Source of the DNA: Gaiellasilicea sp033857955
Lineage (GTDB): Bacteria > Actinomycetota > Thermoleophilia > Gaiellales > Gaiellaceae
DNA length: 64,000 bases
NCBI GenBank assembly: GCA_033857955.1
Contig: JAWVCW010000038.1
Span: 62,001 to 126,000, forward strand
Reading direction: 5' to 3'
A program made the translations under genes and the position numbers. Position 1 is the stretch's first letter. Each line of letters begins with the position of its first letter. The notes beneath the pieces are model-generated. The model was not told the DNA's origin. It saw only the letters and a program-made list of their open reading frames with translations, and did no database searches. Below are positions 8,575 through 16,685 of this stretch, in pieces.

Positions 8575-8602
8575 TTCACCACCCTTTCACCCGATCTTCA
8601 CC
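8575..8602 (+). promoter_or_regulatory. PHO-box array upstream of pstS1
   Basis: Three perfect TTCACC hexamers start at 8575, 8586 and 8597, each exactly 11 bp apart, in the short gap between phoR and pstS1 and oriented towards pstS1. This is the cleanest PhoP-type site in the window and strongly implies phosphate-starvation induction of the pst1 operon. Confidence 0.88.
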
Positions 8603-8646
8603 ACGCGGCACCCCCTACCGCTGCAGGCGGTTGGAAGACTCGTGGC

Positions 8647-9618
8647 ATGACAAACAACACAGGAACGATCACGAAAACTGCGCTGTTGCTGGGCCTGGTG
8701 GTCCTTCTGGCGGCCGGCTGTGGCCGAGACAGCGCGAGCACGACAACGACCTCCGCCGGCGGCGGGAGCGACCTGTCGGGCCGCATCGAGGCGGACGGCT
8801 CCAGCACCGTGGGCCCGTACACGACTGCGGCGGCCGAGCGCTTCCAGCAGCAGAACCCCGGCGTGCAGGTGACCGTCGGCGTCTCCGGTACCGGCGGCGG
8901 CTTCGAGCGGTTCTGCCGCGGCGAGACCGACCTCTCGGACGCCTCGCGGCCGATCAAGGACGAGGAGGCGGCTGCCTGCAAGGCGAAGGGCATCGAGTAC
9001 GTCGAGTTCCAGGTGGCGAACGACGCGCTCACCGTCGTCGTGAACAAGGACAACGACTGGGCGAAGTGCCTGACCGTGAAGCAGCTCGCCACGATCTGGG
9101 GGCCCGGCTCCAAGGTGAGCAACTGGAACCAGGTCGACCAGTCCTTCCCGGACGTGAAGCTGTCGCTCTTCGGGCCCGGCACCGACTCCGGCACCTTCGA
9201 CTACTTCACCGAGGTGATCAACGGCGAGGCGGGCGCGAGCCGCTCCGACTACGCGGCGAGCGAGGATGACAACACGATCGTCACCGGCGTCGCGGGCGAA
9301 AAGGGCGGCCTCGGCTACTTCGGTTTCTCGTACTTCGAGGAGAACCAGGACAAGCTGAATGCCGTCGAGATCGACGGTGGAGACGGCTGCGTCGCCCCGA
9401 GCGTCAAGACCGCGCAGGACGGCACCTACAAGCCGCTCTCGCGACCGCTCTTCATCTACGTCAAGACGGACGCGCTCAAGCGGCCCGAGGTGGAGGCGTT
9501 CCTTCGCTACATCCTCGACAACGAGACCGCGATCGCCGACGCCGCTCAGTTCGTCCCGCTCACGGACGAGCAACTCACGAAGGCGAAGGGCGACCTCGAG
9601 AGCGCCCTGGGGTCGTAG
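8647..9618 (+). CDS. pstS: Phosphate-binding lipoprotein PstS (first copy)
   Basis: 323 residues. The signal peptide ends in a lipobox (VVLLAAGC) with lipidated Cys25, so the protein is anchored outside the membrane and delivers phosphate to PstCA. The mature part has the periplasmic-binding fold with phosphate-contact motifs ADGSSTVGPYT, SGTGGGFERF and GPGTDSGTFDYF. It belongs to the shorter PstS/SphX-like branch, different from the second PstS of this window. A PHO-box array lies 45 bp upstream. The PstC start codon abuts its stop. Confidence 0.95.
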   Translation: MTNNTGTITKTALLLGLVVLLAAGCGRDSASTTTTSAGGGSDLSGRIEADGSSTVGPYTTAAAERFQQQNPGVQVTVGVSGTGGGFERFCRGETDLSDASRPIKDEEAAACKAKGIEYVEFQVANDALTVVVNKDNDWAKCLTVKQLATIWGPGSKVSNWNQVDQSFPDVKLSLFGPGTDSGTFDYFTEVINGEAGASRSDYAASEDDNTIVTGVAGEKGGLGYFGFSYFEENQDKLNAVEIDGGDGCVAPSVKTAQDGTYKPLSRPLFIYVKTDALKRPEVEAFLRYILDNETAIADAAQFVPLTDEQLTKAKGDLESALGS

Positions 9619-10548
9619 TTGGCCTCATCTGAACTGACCGCCGGCGCGGGGCCTCAGCTCCGCGCCAAGCGGAGGCGAATCGGCGAGGACGTCGTCAAGG
9701 GCGTCCTCGCCGTCTGCGCGCTGATCTCGGTCGCGACGACCGTTGGGATCGTGATCGCGCTCTTCGTGCCGGCGTTCGAGTTCTTCCAGGAAGTCTCGAT
9801 CGTCGACTTCCTGACGGGAACCGAATGGGCGCCGCTGTTCCAGCCGGCCCACTTCGGCGTCGTGCCGTTGATCTCGGGCACCCTCCTGGTGACGGCAATC
9901 GCCAGTGTGGTCGCGATGCCGTTCGGGCTCGGCGCGGCGATCTACCTGAGCGAGTACGCCTCGCCGCGCACGCGCGGCATCCTGAAGCCCGCGTTCGAGC
10001 TCCTCGCCGGCATTCCCACGATCGTCTTCGGCTACTTCGCGCTCACGTTCATGACGCCGTTCCTGCGCGACATCGGGATCCAGGTCGACGTCTTCAACAC
10101 GCTCTCCGCCGGGCTCGTGATGGGTGTGATGCTGATGCCCACCGTCGCCTCGCTCTCCGAGGACGCGATGGGCGCCGTGCCTCGCGACCTGCGCGACGGG
10201 GCCTATGCGCTCGGCTCGACCAAGGTGCAGGTCGCGACGCGAATCGTGGTGCCTGCGGCCGTCTCGGGCATCGTCGCCTCGTTCGTGCTCGCGATCTCGC
10301 GGGCCGTGGGCGAGACAATGATCGTGCTCATCGCGATGGGTCAGCAGCCCAAGCTGACCTTCGATCCCCGCGAGGCGGCCGAAGCAATGACCGCGTTCAT
10401 CGCTGCCACCGGCGCCGGCGACGTCCCCACCGGCTCGATCGAATACAAGACGATCTTCGCCGTCGGCGCGACGCTCTTCGTGTTGACGCTGATCATGAAC
10501 GTGTTCGCGATCCGGCTCGTCCGGAAATACCGCGAGGTCTACGAATGA
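9619..10548 (+). CDS. pstC: Phosphate ABC transporter permease PstC (first copy)
   Basis: 309 residues with six hydrophobic helices and the binding-protein-dependent permease signature in the cytoplasmic loop (DLRDGAYALGSTKVQVATRI, the EAA motif). A 25-residue polar N-terminus precedes helix 1. The TTG start at 9619 immediately follows the pstS1 stop. Together with PstA it forms the membrane channel. Its stop (TGA at 10546-10548) overlaps the ATG of the repeat-encoded peptide. Confidence 0.93.
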   Translation: MASSELTAGAGPQLRAKRRRIGEDVVKGVLAVCALISVATTVGIVIALFVPAFEFFQEVSIVDFLTGTEWAPLFQPAHFGVVPLISGTLLVTAIASVVAMPFGLGAAIYLSEYASPRTRGILKPAFELLAGIPTIVFGYFALTFMTPFLRDIGIQVDVFNTLSAGLVMGVMLMPTVASLSEDAMGAVPRDLRDGAYALGSTKVQVATRIVVPAAVSGIVASFVLAISRAVGETMIVLIAMGQQPKLTFDPREAAEAMTAFIAATGAGDVPTGSIEYKTIFAVGATLFVLTLIMNVFAIRLVRKYREVYE

Positions 10549-10679
10549 GTCGCGAGCTTCCGCTCGCTCCCGGGGAGGAGACCGTGTTTCCCCGGCGAGG
10601 CCCCTTCTTCTGCACTGTGGGAGAACTTCCAAGTTCCCCCACACCCCCTAACGCTCATCGGCCGAGGATCGGCCGATGA
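10545..10679 (+). repeat. Dispersed repeat, copy 1, encoding a coupled 44-residue peptide between pstC1 and pstA1
   Basis: The whole pstC1-pstA1 gap is one open frame of 44 codons. Its ATG overlaps the pstC1 stop and its TGA overlaps the pstA1 start, both as ATGA. From about 10563 the DNA is roughly 80% identical, by eye, to an inverted copy at 62,279-62,416. Peptide features shared by both are FFC, GELPSSPTPP and AHRP. Two hairpins are conserved: CCGGGGA/TCCCCGG at 10570-10595 and a 12-bp stem with one mismatch around a CC centre at 10617-10642. It may be a REP-like mobile repeat that keeps translation running through operon junctions. Whether the peptide itself is functional is unknown. Confidence 0.75.
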
Positions 10680-11518
10680 GCCGTCGCACGCTCAAGGGCG
10701 GGATCTTCAAGGCGCTCCTCCTCTTCTCGCTCTTCGTCGGCTTCCTGATGCTCGGCGTCCTGCTCGTGGACGTCTTCCACGACGGCCTGCCGTATCTCGA
10801 CCTGACGCTCTTGACGAACCCCCCCTCGTCAGACCCGCAGCAAGCCGGTGCCCGCCCGGCGATCCTGGCGACGCTCTACATCGGCGTGCTGCTGCTGCTC
10901 TTCGTCGTCCCGATCGGCGTCGGCACTGCCGTCTACCTCGAGGAGTACGCGGACAAGACGCGGTGGTACAACCGCCTGCTCGAGATCAACATTCAGAACC
11001 TGGCCGCCGTGCCCTCGATCGTCTACGGCATCCTCGGGCTCGCGTTCCTCGTGCGCGGGCTCGGCCTCGGACGCGTGCTGCTCGCGGGCGCGATGATCCT
11101 CACGCTGCTCGTCCTGCCGACGGTGATCATCGCCGCGCGCGAGGCGATCCGCTCGGTGCCCGACTCGATCAGGCAGGGTGGCTACGCGCTTGGCGCGACC
11201 CAGTGGCAGGTGGTCTCGCGCCAGGTGCTGCCGGCGTCGATCCCGGGGATTGCGACCGGCTCGATCCTCGCGCTCTCCCGCGCGATCGGCGAGACGGCGC
11301 CGGTGATCATGATCGGCGCCGTCACGTTCATCTCCTTCGATCCGACGATCCTGGGGCCGTTCACCGCGCTCCCGATCCAGATCTTCCAGTGGGTCCGGCT
11401 CCCTCAGGAGGAATTCAAGCTGCTCGCGGCCGCAGCGATCATCGTGCTGCTCGCGATCCTCCTGACCTTGAATGCGTTCGCCATCTACATCCGGAACCGC
11501 TACCGAAGAACATGGTGA
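10676..11518 (+). CDS. pstA: Phosphate ABC transporter permease PstA (first copy)
   Basis: 280 residues, six predicted helices, with the permease EAA loop (DSIRQGGYALGATQWQVVSR) and the PstA-typical segment NIQNLAAVPSIVYGILGLAF. It pairs with PstC to translocate phosphate. The start is fixed by the ATGA overlap with the repeat-encoded peptide. In most pst operons pstC and pstA touch directly, so the repeat looks like a later insertion between them. Confidence 0.93.
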   Translation: MSRRTLKGGIFKALLLFSLFVGFLMLGVLLVDVFHDGLPYLDLTLLTNPPSSDPQQAGARPAILATLYIGVLLLLFVVPIGVGTAVYLEEYADKTRWYNRLLEINIQNLAAVPSIVYGILGLAFLVRGLGLGRVLLAGAMILTLLVLPTVIIAAREAIRSVPDSIRQGGYALGATQWQVVSRQVLPASIPGIATGSILALSRAIGETAPVIMIGAVTFISFDPTILGPFTALPIQIFQWVRLPQEEFKLLAAAAIIVLLAILLTLNAFAIYIRNRYRRTW

Positions 11519-11520
11519 CC

Positions 11521-12381
11521 ATGTCTACAGACTCAAGCACTACGATCGAGCCGATGAGCCTGGCGGACATCGCGAAGGAGCATGGCGACGCGGGTGTAAC
11601 GAACCGAGAGGCCGTCTTCCAGGTGAACGACCTCGCCGTCTCGTACAGCGGCAACGTCGCCATCCGCGACGTCAGCCTCGACGTCTTCGAGAACGCGATC
11701 ACCGCGTTCATCGGGCCTTCGGGCTGCGGCAAGAGCACGCTCATCCGCTGCTTCAACCGGATGAACGATCTCGTGCCGGGCGCGAAGATCGCCGGCCAGG
11801 TTCTGTACCACGGCAAGGACCTCTACGCCGACGACGTCGATCCCGTAGAGGTGCGACGCCGGATCGGCATGGTCTTCCAGAAGCCGAACCCGTTCCCGAA
11901 GTCGATCTACGACAACATCGCCTTCGGCCCGCGCGTGCTCGGGCTGAAAGACGACATGGACGGCCGCGTCGAGCGCGCCCTCCAGCAGGCTGCGCTCTGG
12001 GACGAGGTCAAGGACCGCCTCAAGGAGAGCGCGCTCGGCCTCTCCGGCGGCCAGCAGCAGCGGCTCTGCATCGCCCGCTGCCTCGCCGTCGAGCCGGATG
12101 TGATCCTGATGGACGAGCCGGCATCGGCGCTCGACCCGATCTCGACTACGCGCATCGAGGATCTGATGCACGAGCTCAAGCGCGAGTACACGATCGTGAT
12201 CGTGACGCACAACATGCAGCAGGCCGCGCGAGTCGCAGACATGACCGCGTTCTTCTCGGTCGAGGTTTCGCCGGACGGGAAGCGAACGGGAATCATCGTC
12301 GAATACGACCGCACCGCAAAGATCTTCACCACGCCGGCCGACAAGCGCACCGAGGACTACGTGACGGGGCGATTCGGCTAG
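11521..12381 (+). CDS. pstB: Phosphate ABC transporter ATPase PstB (first copy)
   Basis: 286 residues. Walker A GPSGCGKST, the Q-loop region RIGMVFQKPNPFPKSIYDNI, the ABC signature LSGGQQQR, Walker B VILMDEPASALD and the switch histidine in IVTHNMQQAARVAD are all present and PstB-specific. An N-terminal extension of about 30 residues precedes the ABC core. The start is ambiguous: ATG at 11521 follows the pstA stop by 2 bp, while an in-frame ATG at 11512 would overlap pstA. It hydrolyses ATP for phosphate uptake and with PhoU likely reports phosphate status to the kinase. Confidence 0.95.
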   Translation: MSTDSSTTIEPMSLADIAKEHGDAGVTNREAVFQVNDLAVSYSGNVAIRDVSLDVFENAITAFIGPSGCGKSTLIRCFNRMNDLVPGAKIAGQVLYHGKDLYADDVDPVEVRRRIGMVFQKPNPFPKSIYDNIAFGPRVLGLKDDMDGRVERALQQAALWDEVKDRLKESALGLSGGQQQRLCIARCLAVEPDVILMDEPASALDPISTTRIEDLMHELKREYTIVIVTHNMQQAARVADMTAFFSVEVSPDGKRTGIIVEYDRTAKIFTTPADKRTEDYVTGRFG

Positions 12382-13043
12382 TGCGCATCTCGTTCCAGGA
12401 AGAGCTGGACGCGCTGGAGTCGTCGCTTCGCGTCGAAGGCGAGCTGGTGCTCCGCTCGCTCCGCGGCTCGGTCGAGGCGGTGTGCGCGCAGGACCTCGAG
12501 CTCGCCGACGAGGTGATCGCGTTCGACGACGACGTCGACTCGCAGTACTTCGCGATCGAGCAGGGAATCGAGCTCCTGCTGGCGCGCCAGACCCCTGTTG
12601 CGAGTGACCTCCGCCTCGTGCTTGCGCTCCTGAAGGACAACCTCCACCTGGAGCGGATGGGCGACCTCTGCGTCACGATCGCGAAGCTGACCAAGCTGAC
12701 GAAGGGACTTCAGCCCGACGACGCGCTGCTCGAGGGCTTCAAGGAGATGGGCGAGCGCGCAGAGCAGATGATCCGCGTCGCTCTACGCTCGCTCGAGCAG
12801 CGCGACCGCGTGGCGGCGGAGTCGCTCCTCGAGCTCGACGAGCTGATCGACAGGGCGAACCGGCGGGTCGTCAACCGTTTGCTCGATCTCGGTCACGATC
12901 TCGAGGTCCGGGAGTGGGGCCTCCGGATGATCCTCGTCTCGCGGTGTCTCGAGCGGATCGGCGACCACGCCGTCGACATCGGCGAGCAGACCGCGTATCT
13001 CGTCACGGGCGAGTTCCGCGAGTTCACGGACGCCTCGCACTGA
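12381..13043 (+). CDS. phoU: Phosphate signalling protein PhoU
   Basis: 220 residues from GTG; the stop of pstB and this start share a base (TAGTG). Two three-helix PhoU repeats are visible, each with the E/D-x-x-x-D metal-cluster pattern: LADEVIAFDDDVDSQ with LHLERMGDLCVTIAKL, and LDELIDRANRRV with CLERIGDHAVDIGEQ. PhoU restrains the Pst transporter and holds the kinase in its off state when phosphate is plentiful. It is the last gene of the pst1 operon and is followed by strong hairpins. Confidence 0.94.
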   Translation: MRISFQEELDALESSLRVEGELVLRSLRGSVEAVCAQDLELADEVIAFDDDVDSQYFAIEQGIELLLARQTPVASDLRLVLALLKDNLHLERMGDLCVTIAKLTKLTKGLQPDDALLEGFKEMGERAEQMIRVALRSLEQRDRVAAESLLELDELIDRANRRVVNRLLDLGHDLEVREWGLRMILVSRCLERIGDHAVDIGEQTAYLVTGEFREFTDASH

Positions 13044-13054
13044 ATTTTCACGCA

Positions 13055-13113
13055 GACGTGGGATCCGCAGGAGCGGATCCCACGTCGCGAAGACCCCTAA
13101 GGGGTCGCTTCGC
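13055..13113 (+). terminator. Double hairpin terminator after phoU
   Basis: Positions 13055-13086 form a perfect 14-bp stem (GACGTGGGATCCGC paired with its complement across an AGGA loop). Directly after it, GACCCC-TAA-GGGGTC at 13092-13106 forms a second stem that can extend through GCGAAG/CTTCGC. No T-tract follows, which is common in GC-rich actinobacteria. The hairpins may end both the pst1 operon and the convergent arsR transcript. Confidence 0.7.
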
Positions 13114-13141
13114 TCCCGGCTCGCTCTGCCGAAGGTGCTGG

Positions 13142-13486
13142 TTATCCGAGGATGTCGCGCAGCGTGTCGAGCGCTTCGGGGACGACTCGGTAATACGCCC
13201 AGCTGCCCCGGCGCTCCCGTTCGACGAGGCCGGCCGTACGGAGCACTTTGAGGTGGTGGCTGACGGTTGGTTGCGAGAGGCCGAGCGGTTCGGTGAGGTG
13301 GCAGACGCAGGCTTCGCCCTCAGGTTGGGCCTGGATCAGGCTCAGTAGCCGGAGCCGTGCGGGGTCCGCGATCGTCTTCAGTGCCTTGGCGAGCCGGTCG
13401 GCTTCCTGCTGGTCGAGCGGGCCCTGCAGAAGCGGCGGGCACGGGAGGGCGATTGTCGCTGTGGGCCGAGTCTCCGCGGAACGCAT
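13142..13486 (-). CDS. arsR: ArsR/SmtB-family metalloregulator
   Basis: 114 residues. Winged-helix core with KTIADPARLRLLSLI, then the metalloid-binding alpha-3 motif EACVCHL (Cys60 and Cys62, matching the ELCVCDL box of arsenite-sensing ArsR), recognition helix LGLSQPTVSHHLKVLRTAGL and wing RRGSWAYYRV. It is a dimeric repressor released by As(III) or Sb(III). Its place inside a phosphate-uptake island is sensible because Pst takes up arsenate, but no arsC or arsenite pump is adjacent. The ATG at 13486 was chosen by family length. Confidence 0.88.
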   Translation of the reverse strand: MRSAETRPTATIALPCPPLLQGPLDQQEADRLAKALKTIADPARLRLLSLIQAQPEGEACVCHLTEPLGLSQPTVSHHLKVLRTAGLVERERRGSWAYYRVVPEALDTLRDILG

Positions 13487-13497
13487 ATTCGCAGAAT

Positions 13498-13529
13498 TCG
13501 ATATTGACAGCGATCGATGTTGTCTGCGA
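13498..13529. promoter_or_regulatory. Tandem 16-bp repeat between arsR and the small ORF, candidate ArsR operator
   Basis: TCGATATTGACAGCGA at 13498-13513 is followed immediately by TCGATGTTGTCTGCGA at 13514-13529, 13 of 16 positions identical. The first unit contains a TTGACA hexamer facing the plus strand. ArsR sites usually overlap such promoters. The second unit runs into the small ORF's first codons. Confidence 0.45.
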
Positions 13530-13609
13530 TCATCGCCGCCCCGGTCCTCGGCGCCGCGATCGCCGCTCTCGCCTACAGATTCATCCGCGGCTCGGGCGCC
13601 GTTGGCTAG
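13517..13609 (+). pseudogene. 30-codon ORF resembling the C-terminus of an aquaporin (MIP), likely relic
   Basis: An ATG at 13517 opens 30 codons: MLSAIIAAPVLGAAIAALAY then RFIRGSGAVG. The pattern A-P-hydrophobic-L-G-A-x(3)-A-x-AYR-F matches the last membrane helix and tail of MIP channels. Aquaglyceroporin genes (aqpS) accompany arsR in several bacteria and conduct arsenite. The rest of such a gene is absent: only 30 bp separate it from arsR. It is therefore probably what remains after an internal deletion, though a genuine one-helix small protein cannot be excluded. Its stop overlaps the convergent pstB2 stop. Confidence 0.45.
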
Positions 13610-14487
13610 CCGAAGCGGCCGGTGACGTAGTCGTTCGTGCGGCTGTCGGCCGGGTTGGTGAAGATCTTCGAGGTCGAGTCGAACTCGATCAGCGTGCCGG
13701 TGCGCCGCCCGTCGACCTCGTCGAGGCTGAAGAACGCGGTCATCTCCGCCACGCGCGCCGCCTGCTGCATGTTGTGGGTGACGATCACGAGCGTGTACTC
13801 GCGCTTCAGCTCGTGCATCAGGTCTTCGATCGCCGAGGTCGAGATCGGGTCGAGGGCGGAGCACGGCTCGTCGAAGAGCACCGCTTCGGGCTCGACGGCG
13901 ATCGCCCGGGCGATGCAGAGGCGCTGCTGCTGGCCGCCGGAGAGGCCGAGCGCGCTTTCCCTGAGGCGGTCCTTGACCTCGTCCCAGAGCGCGGCCTTTC
14001 GAAGCGCCCGCTCGACGCGGTCGTCGAGGTCGTCCTTCATCCCGAGGATCCGGAGCGCGAACGCGATGTTGTCGTAGATCGACTTGGGAAACGGGTTCGG
14101 CCGCTGGAAGACCATGCCGATGCGCCGGCGCACCTCGACGGGATCGACTCTGGGCCCACGTAGGTCGCGGCCGTGATACTCGATTCGCCCGTGGACACTG
14201 ATCCCGGGCACGGCGTCGCTCATCCGGTTGAGACAGCGAATGAAGGTGCTCTTGCCGCAACCGGAGGGGCCGATCACGGCGGTGACCGTGTTCTTGCGGA
14301 TGTCCATCGTGACCCCGGCAAGGGCGAGCGACTTGCCGTACCAGACGCCCAGATCCTCGATCGCGAAGACGGTGGGGCGGCCGGTGATCTCGGCGAGCGC
14401 CTCCGTGATCGCCTGCTCCGGCACGTCGATCTGCATGCCTCGAGCGCCGCTGTCGCGGGTGTCGGTTTCCATCTCGGCAATTCTCAC
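13606..14487 (-). CDS. pstB: Phosphate ABC transporter ATPase PstB (second copy)
   Basis: 293 residues from the GTG at 14487, which has AGAGGG five bases upstream; an ATG five codons inside is the alternative. Walker A GPSGCGKST, signature LSGGQQQR, Walker B AVLFDEPCSALD and switch region IVTHNMQQAARVAE are intact. It is very similar to the first PstB (shared RIGMVFQ-PNPFPKSIYDNIA and the ending NDYVTGRFG). An N-terminal extension of about 35 residues precedes the core. It is transcribed away from pstS2-C2-A2 instead of lying downstream of pstA2, and it has its own PHO box. Confidence 0.95.
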   Translation of the reverse strand: MRIAEMETDTRDSGARGMQIDVPEQAITEALAEITGRPTVFAIEDLGVWYGKSLALAGVTMDIRKNTVTAVIGPSGCGKSTFIRCLNRMSDAVPGISVHGRIEYHGRDLRGPRVDPVEVRRRIGMVFQRPNPFPKSIYDNIAFALRILGMKDDLDDRVERALRKAALWDEVKDRLRESALGLSGGQQQRLCIARAIAVEPEAVLFDEPCSALDPISTSAIEDLMHELKREYTLVIVTHNMQQAARVAEMTAFFSLDEVDGRRTGTLIEFDSTSKIFTNPADSRTNDYVTGRFG

Positions 14488-14505
14488 GATGGCCCTCTCA
14501 CAGTG

Positions 14506-14533
14506 GGTCAACGTCTGGTGAAGATCGGGTGAC
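14506..14533 (-). promoter_or_regulatory. PHO-box array upstream of pstB2
   Basis: On the minus strand GTCACC, TTCACC and TTGACC occur at 14528-14533, 14517-14522 and 14506-14511, exactly 11 bp apart, 18 bp or more upstream of the pstB2 start. Confidence 0.8.
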
Positions 14534-14549
14534 GAACGTGTGAGCCGCG

Positions 14550-14577
14550 TTCACCACTTCGACGCGCCGCGTTCACC
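14550..14577 (+). promoter_or_regulatory. PHO box upstream of pstS2
   Basis: TTCACC occurs at 14550-14555 and 14572-14577, two helical turns (22 bp) apart; the middle position is not conserved. It faces pstS2 and lies next to the oppositely oriented pstB2 array, so one intergenic region serves both directions. Confidence 0.65.
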
Positions 14578-14653
14578 ACCATTCAGCCCCTGTCGAGGGA
14601 TGCCGGCGAGAGACTCCCGCCCGACTGTTGCATTCACTCAGAGGGGAAAGAAC

Positions 14654-15706
14654 ATGAAGAAGACAGCTCTTCTGATCGCGGCGCTGACGTGCGCCACGGT
14701 CTCATTGGCGGCTGCGGGCGTCTCCGGCGCGGCGAGCGACGGTGGCTCGAAGGCGACGGCAGGCACGCTGACAGGAGCGGGCGCGACGTTCCCGTTCCCG
14801 CTGATCTCGAAGTGGATTCCGGCCTACGACCAGGCGTCGGGGACGCAGGTCAACTACTCGCCGATCGGCTCGGGCGGCGGCATCGCGGCGATCACCGCCC
14901 GCACCGTCGACTTCGGCGCCTCCGATGCACCGCTCTCGCCCGACCAGTTCACGGCGTGCAAGGGCTGCGTTCAGATTCCGTGGGCGCTCTCGGCCACCGC
15001 GGTGATCTACAACATTCCGGGCGCGCCCCAGGGCCTGAGGCTGACGCCTGCGCTGATCGCCCAGATGTACCTCGGATCGGTCACGAAATGGAACGCGCCG
15101 GGCATCAAGAAGCTGAACCCGGGGGTCAACCTGCCCGATCTGAAGATCACGCCGGTCTACCGGTCGGACGGCTCGGGTACGTCGTACAACTTCACCGACT
15201 TCCTGACCAAGACGAGCCCGACCTGGAAGGACAAGGTCGGCACGGGGACCAGCGTCAGCTGGCCGACCGGCGTCGGCGCCCGAGGCAGTGCCGGCGTCAC
15301 CGGCGTCGTCACCCGCACCGACGGCGGCATCACCTACGCCGACGTCGCGTACGCGCTGACGAACAAGCTCAAGTTCGCCCGCGTGCAGAACCAGGCGAAG
15401 AAGTTCACGCTGCCGGGGCTGCGCAGCATCAACGCGGCCGCTTCGTCGGTCGGCAAGGTGACGGGCAACGGTGAGATCTCGATCGTGAACCCGGCGAAGA
15501 GCCAGCCGCTGGCGTACCCGATCTCCACGTTCACGTATGCGCTCGCTCCGACGGCGTCGCCGAAGGCGGACGAGCTGCGGAAGTTCATCTACTGGGCGAT
15601 CACCTCGGGCCAGAAGTTCGGCCCGGCGCTGCTCTTCGCGCCGCTGCCGAAGCAGGTGCTCGCGTTCGACTACAAGCAGATCAAGAAGATCCAGGCCTCG
15701 ACGTAG
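14654..15706 (+). CDS. pstS: Phosphate-binding protein PstS (second copy)
   Basis: 350 residues. A signal peptide covers about residues 1-27 (KKTALLIAALTCATVSLAAA) without a lipobox Cys in the usual place. The mature protein carries classical PstS phosphate-site motifs: LTGAGATFPFPLISKW, SPIGSGGGIAAI and RSDGSGTSYNFTDFL. It is the E. coli-like branch, distinct from the first PstS. The start is set by GAGGGG seven bases upstream. Having two unlike PstS proteins suggests two affinity ranges, but this is inferred. Confidence 0.94.
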   Translation: MKKTALLIAALTCATVSLAAAGVSGAASDGGSKATAGTLTGAGATFPFPLISKWIPAYDQASGTQVNYSPIGSGGGIAAITARTVDFGASDAPLSPDQFTACKGCVQIPWALSATAVIYNIPGAPQGLRLTPALIAQMYLGSVTKWNAPGIKKLNPGVNLPDLKITPVYRSDGSGTSYNFTDFLTKTSPTWKDKVGTGTSVSWPTGVGARGSAGVTGVVTRTDGGITYADVAYALTNKLKFARVQNQAKKFTLPGLRSINAAASSVGKVTGNGEISIVNPAKSQPLAYPISTFTYALAPTASPKADELRKFIYWAITSGQKFGPALLFAPLPKQVLAFDYKQIKKIQAST

Positions 15707-15713
15707 GACTGAG

Positions 15714-16685
15714 ATGACGACGACGGCGCACGACCAGGCCCCCGCGGGGCTCGAGGGCGGCCGGCTGCCGTGGCGCGTGGGAGACCTCGTCTTCTATGCG
15801 CTCACGGCGGCCGCGTCGCTCGCCACGGTCGGCCTGGTCGTGTGGCTGTCGTACAAGGTGGTCGCCCAGGCGTCGGGGGCGATCCAGAAGTTCGGCCTCA
15901 GCTTCATCTGGACGGTGGCGTGGGACCCGGTCAAGCAGAACTTCGGTGCGCTCGACTTCATCTACGGCACCGCGCTGACCGCCTTCATCGCGTTGCTGAT
16001 CGCAACACCGGTCTCGATCGCGATCGCGCTCTTCCTGACCGAGCTCACGCCTCGGTGGATCCGCGGTCCGGTCGGGACGCTCGTCGAGCTCCTGGCGGCG
16101 ATCCCGAGCGTGATCCTCGGACTCTGGGGCATCCTCGTCTTCGGCCCCTGGATCGCCCAGCACCTGGAGCCGTTCCTCGAGCGCCGGCTCGGCTTCATCC
16201 CGATCTTCAGCGGCGACCCATCGCAGGCCGGCATGCTGCCTGCGGCTCTCGTGCTCACCCTGATGATCGTCCCGATCACGTCGAGTCTCTGTCGCGAGCT
16301 CTTCTCGCGCGTGCCGCGCGACCTCTCTGACGGGGCGCTCGCGCTCGGGGCGACGAGGTGGGAGACGATCCGCGGCGTCTCGATCCCGTACGCGGGACCC
16401 GGAATCGTGGCCGCAGTCCTGCTCGGCCTCGGCAGGGCATTCGGCGAGGCGATCGCGGTCACGCAGGTGATCGGCGCCGGCTCCGGCTTCCCGACGTCGC
16501 TGTTCGAGCCGGCCGACACGCTCGCCAGCCGAATCGCGTCGGAGTACCAGGGCGCGGTGTCGGGCCTGCAGATCGATTCGATCCTCTACCTCGCTGCGAT
16601 CCTGCTCGTGATCTCCCTGATCACGAACGTCGCCGCACAGGCCGTCGTCCGCCGTTTCGAGCGCTCGCGCGGGAAGATCGCGTGA
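15714..16685 (+). CDS. pstC: Phosphate ABC transporter permease PstC (second copy)
   Basis: 323 residues, six helices, with ELLAAIPSVILGLWGILVFG and the EAA loop DLSDGALALGATRWETIRGV. It starts 7 bp after pstS2 and its stop overlaps the pstA2 start (GTGA). It is longer than the first PstC because of a larger loop around residues 160-180. Confidence 0.94.
   Translation: MTTTAHDQAPAGLEGGRLPWRVGDLVFYALTAAASLATVGLVVWLSYKVVAQASGAIQKFGLSFIWTVAWDPVKQNFGALDFIYGTALTAFIALLIATPVSIAIALFLTELTPRWIRGPVGTLVELLAAIPSVILGLWGILVFGPWIAQHLEPFLERRLGFIPIFSGDPSQAGMLPAALVLTLMIVPITSSLCRELFSRVPRDLSDGALALGATRWETIRGVSIPYAGPGIVAAVLLGLGRAFGEAIAVTQVIGAGSGFPTSLFEPADTLASRIASEYQGAVSGLQIDSILYLAAILLVISLITNVAAQAVVRRFERSRGKIA

Noticed and set aside
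13087..13140. Possible third copy of the dispersed repeat after phoU
   Set aside because: Only a short GTCGCTTCGCTCCCGGCTCG-like stretch resembles copy 2; the hairpin with the CC centre and the peptide signature are absent.
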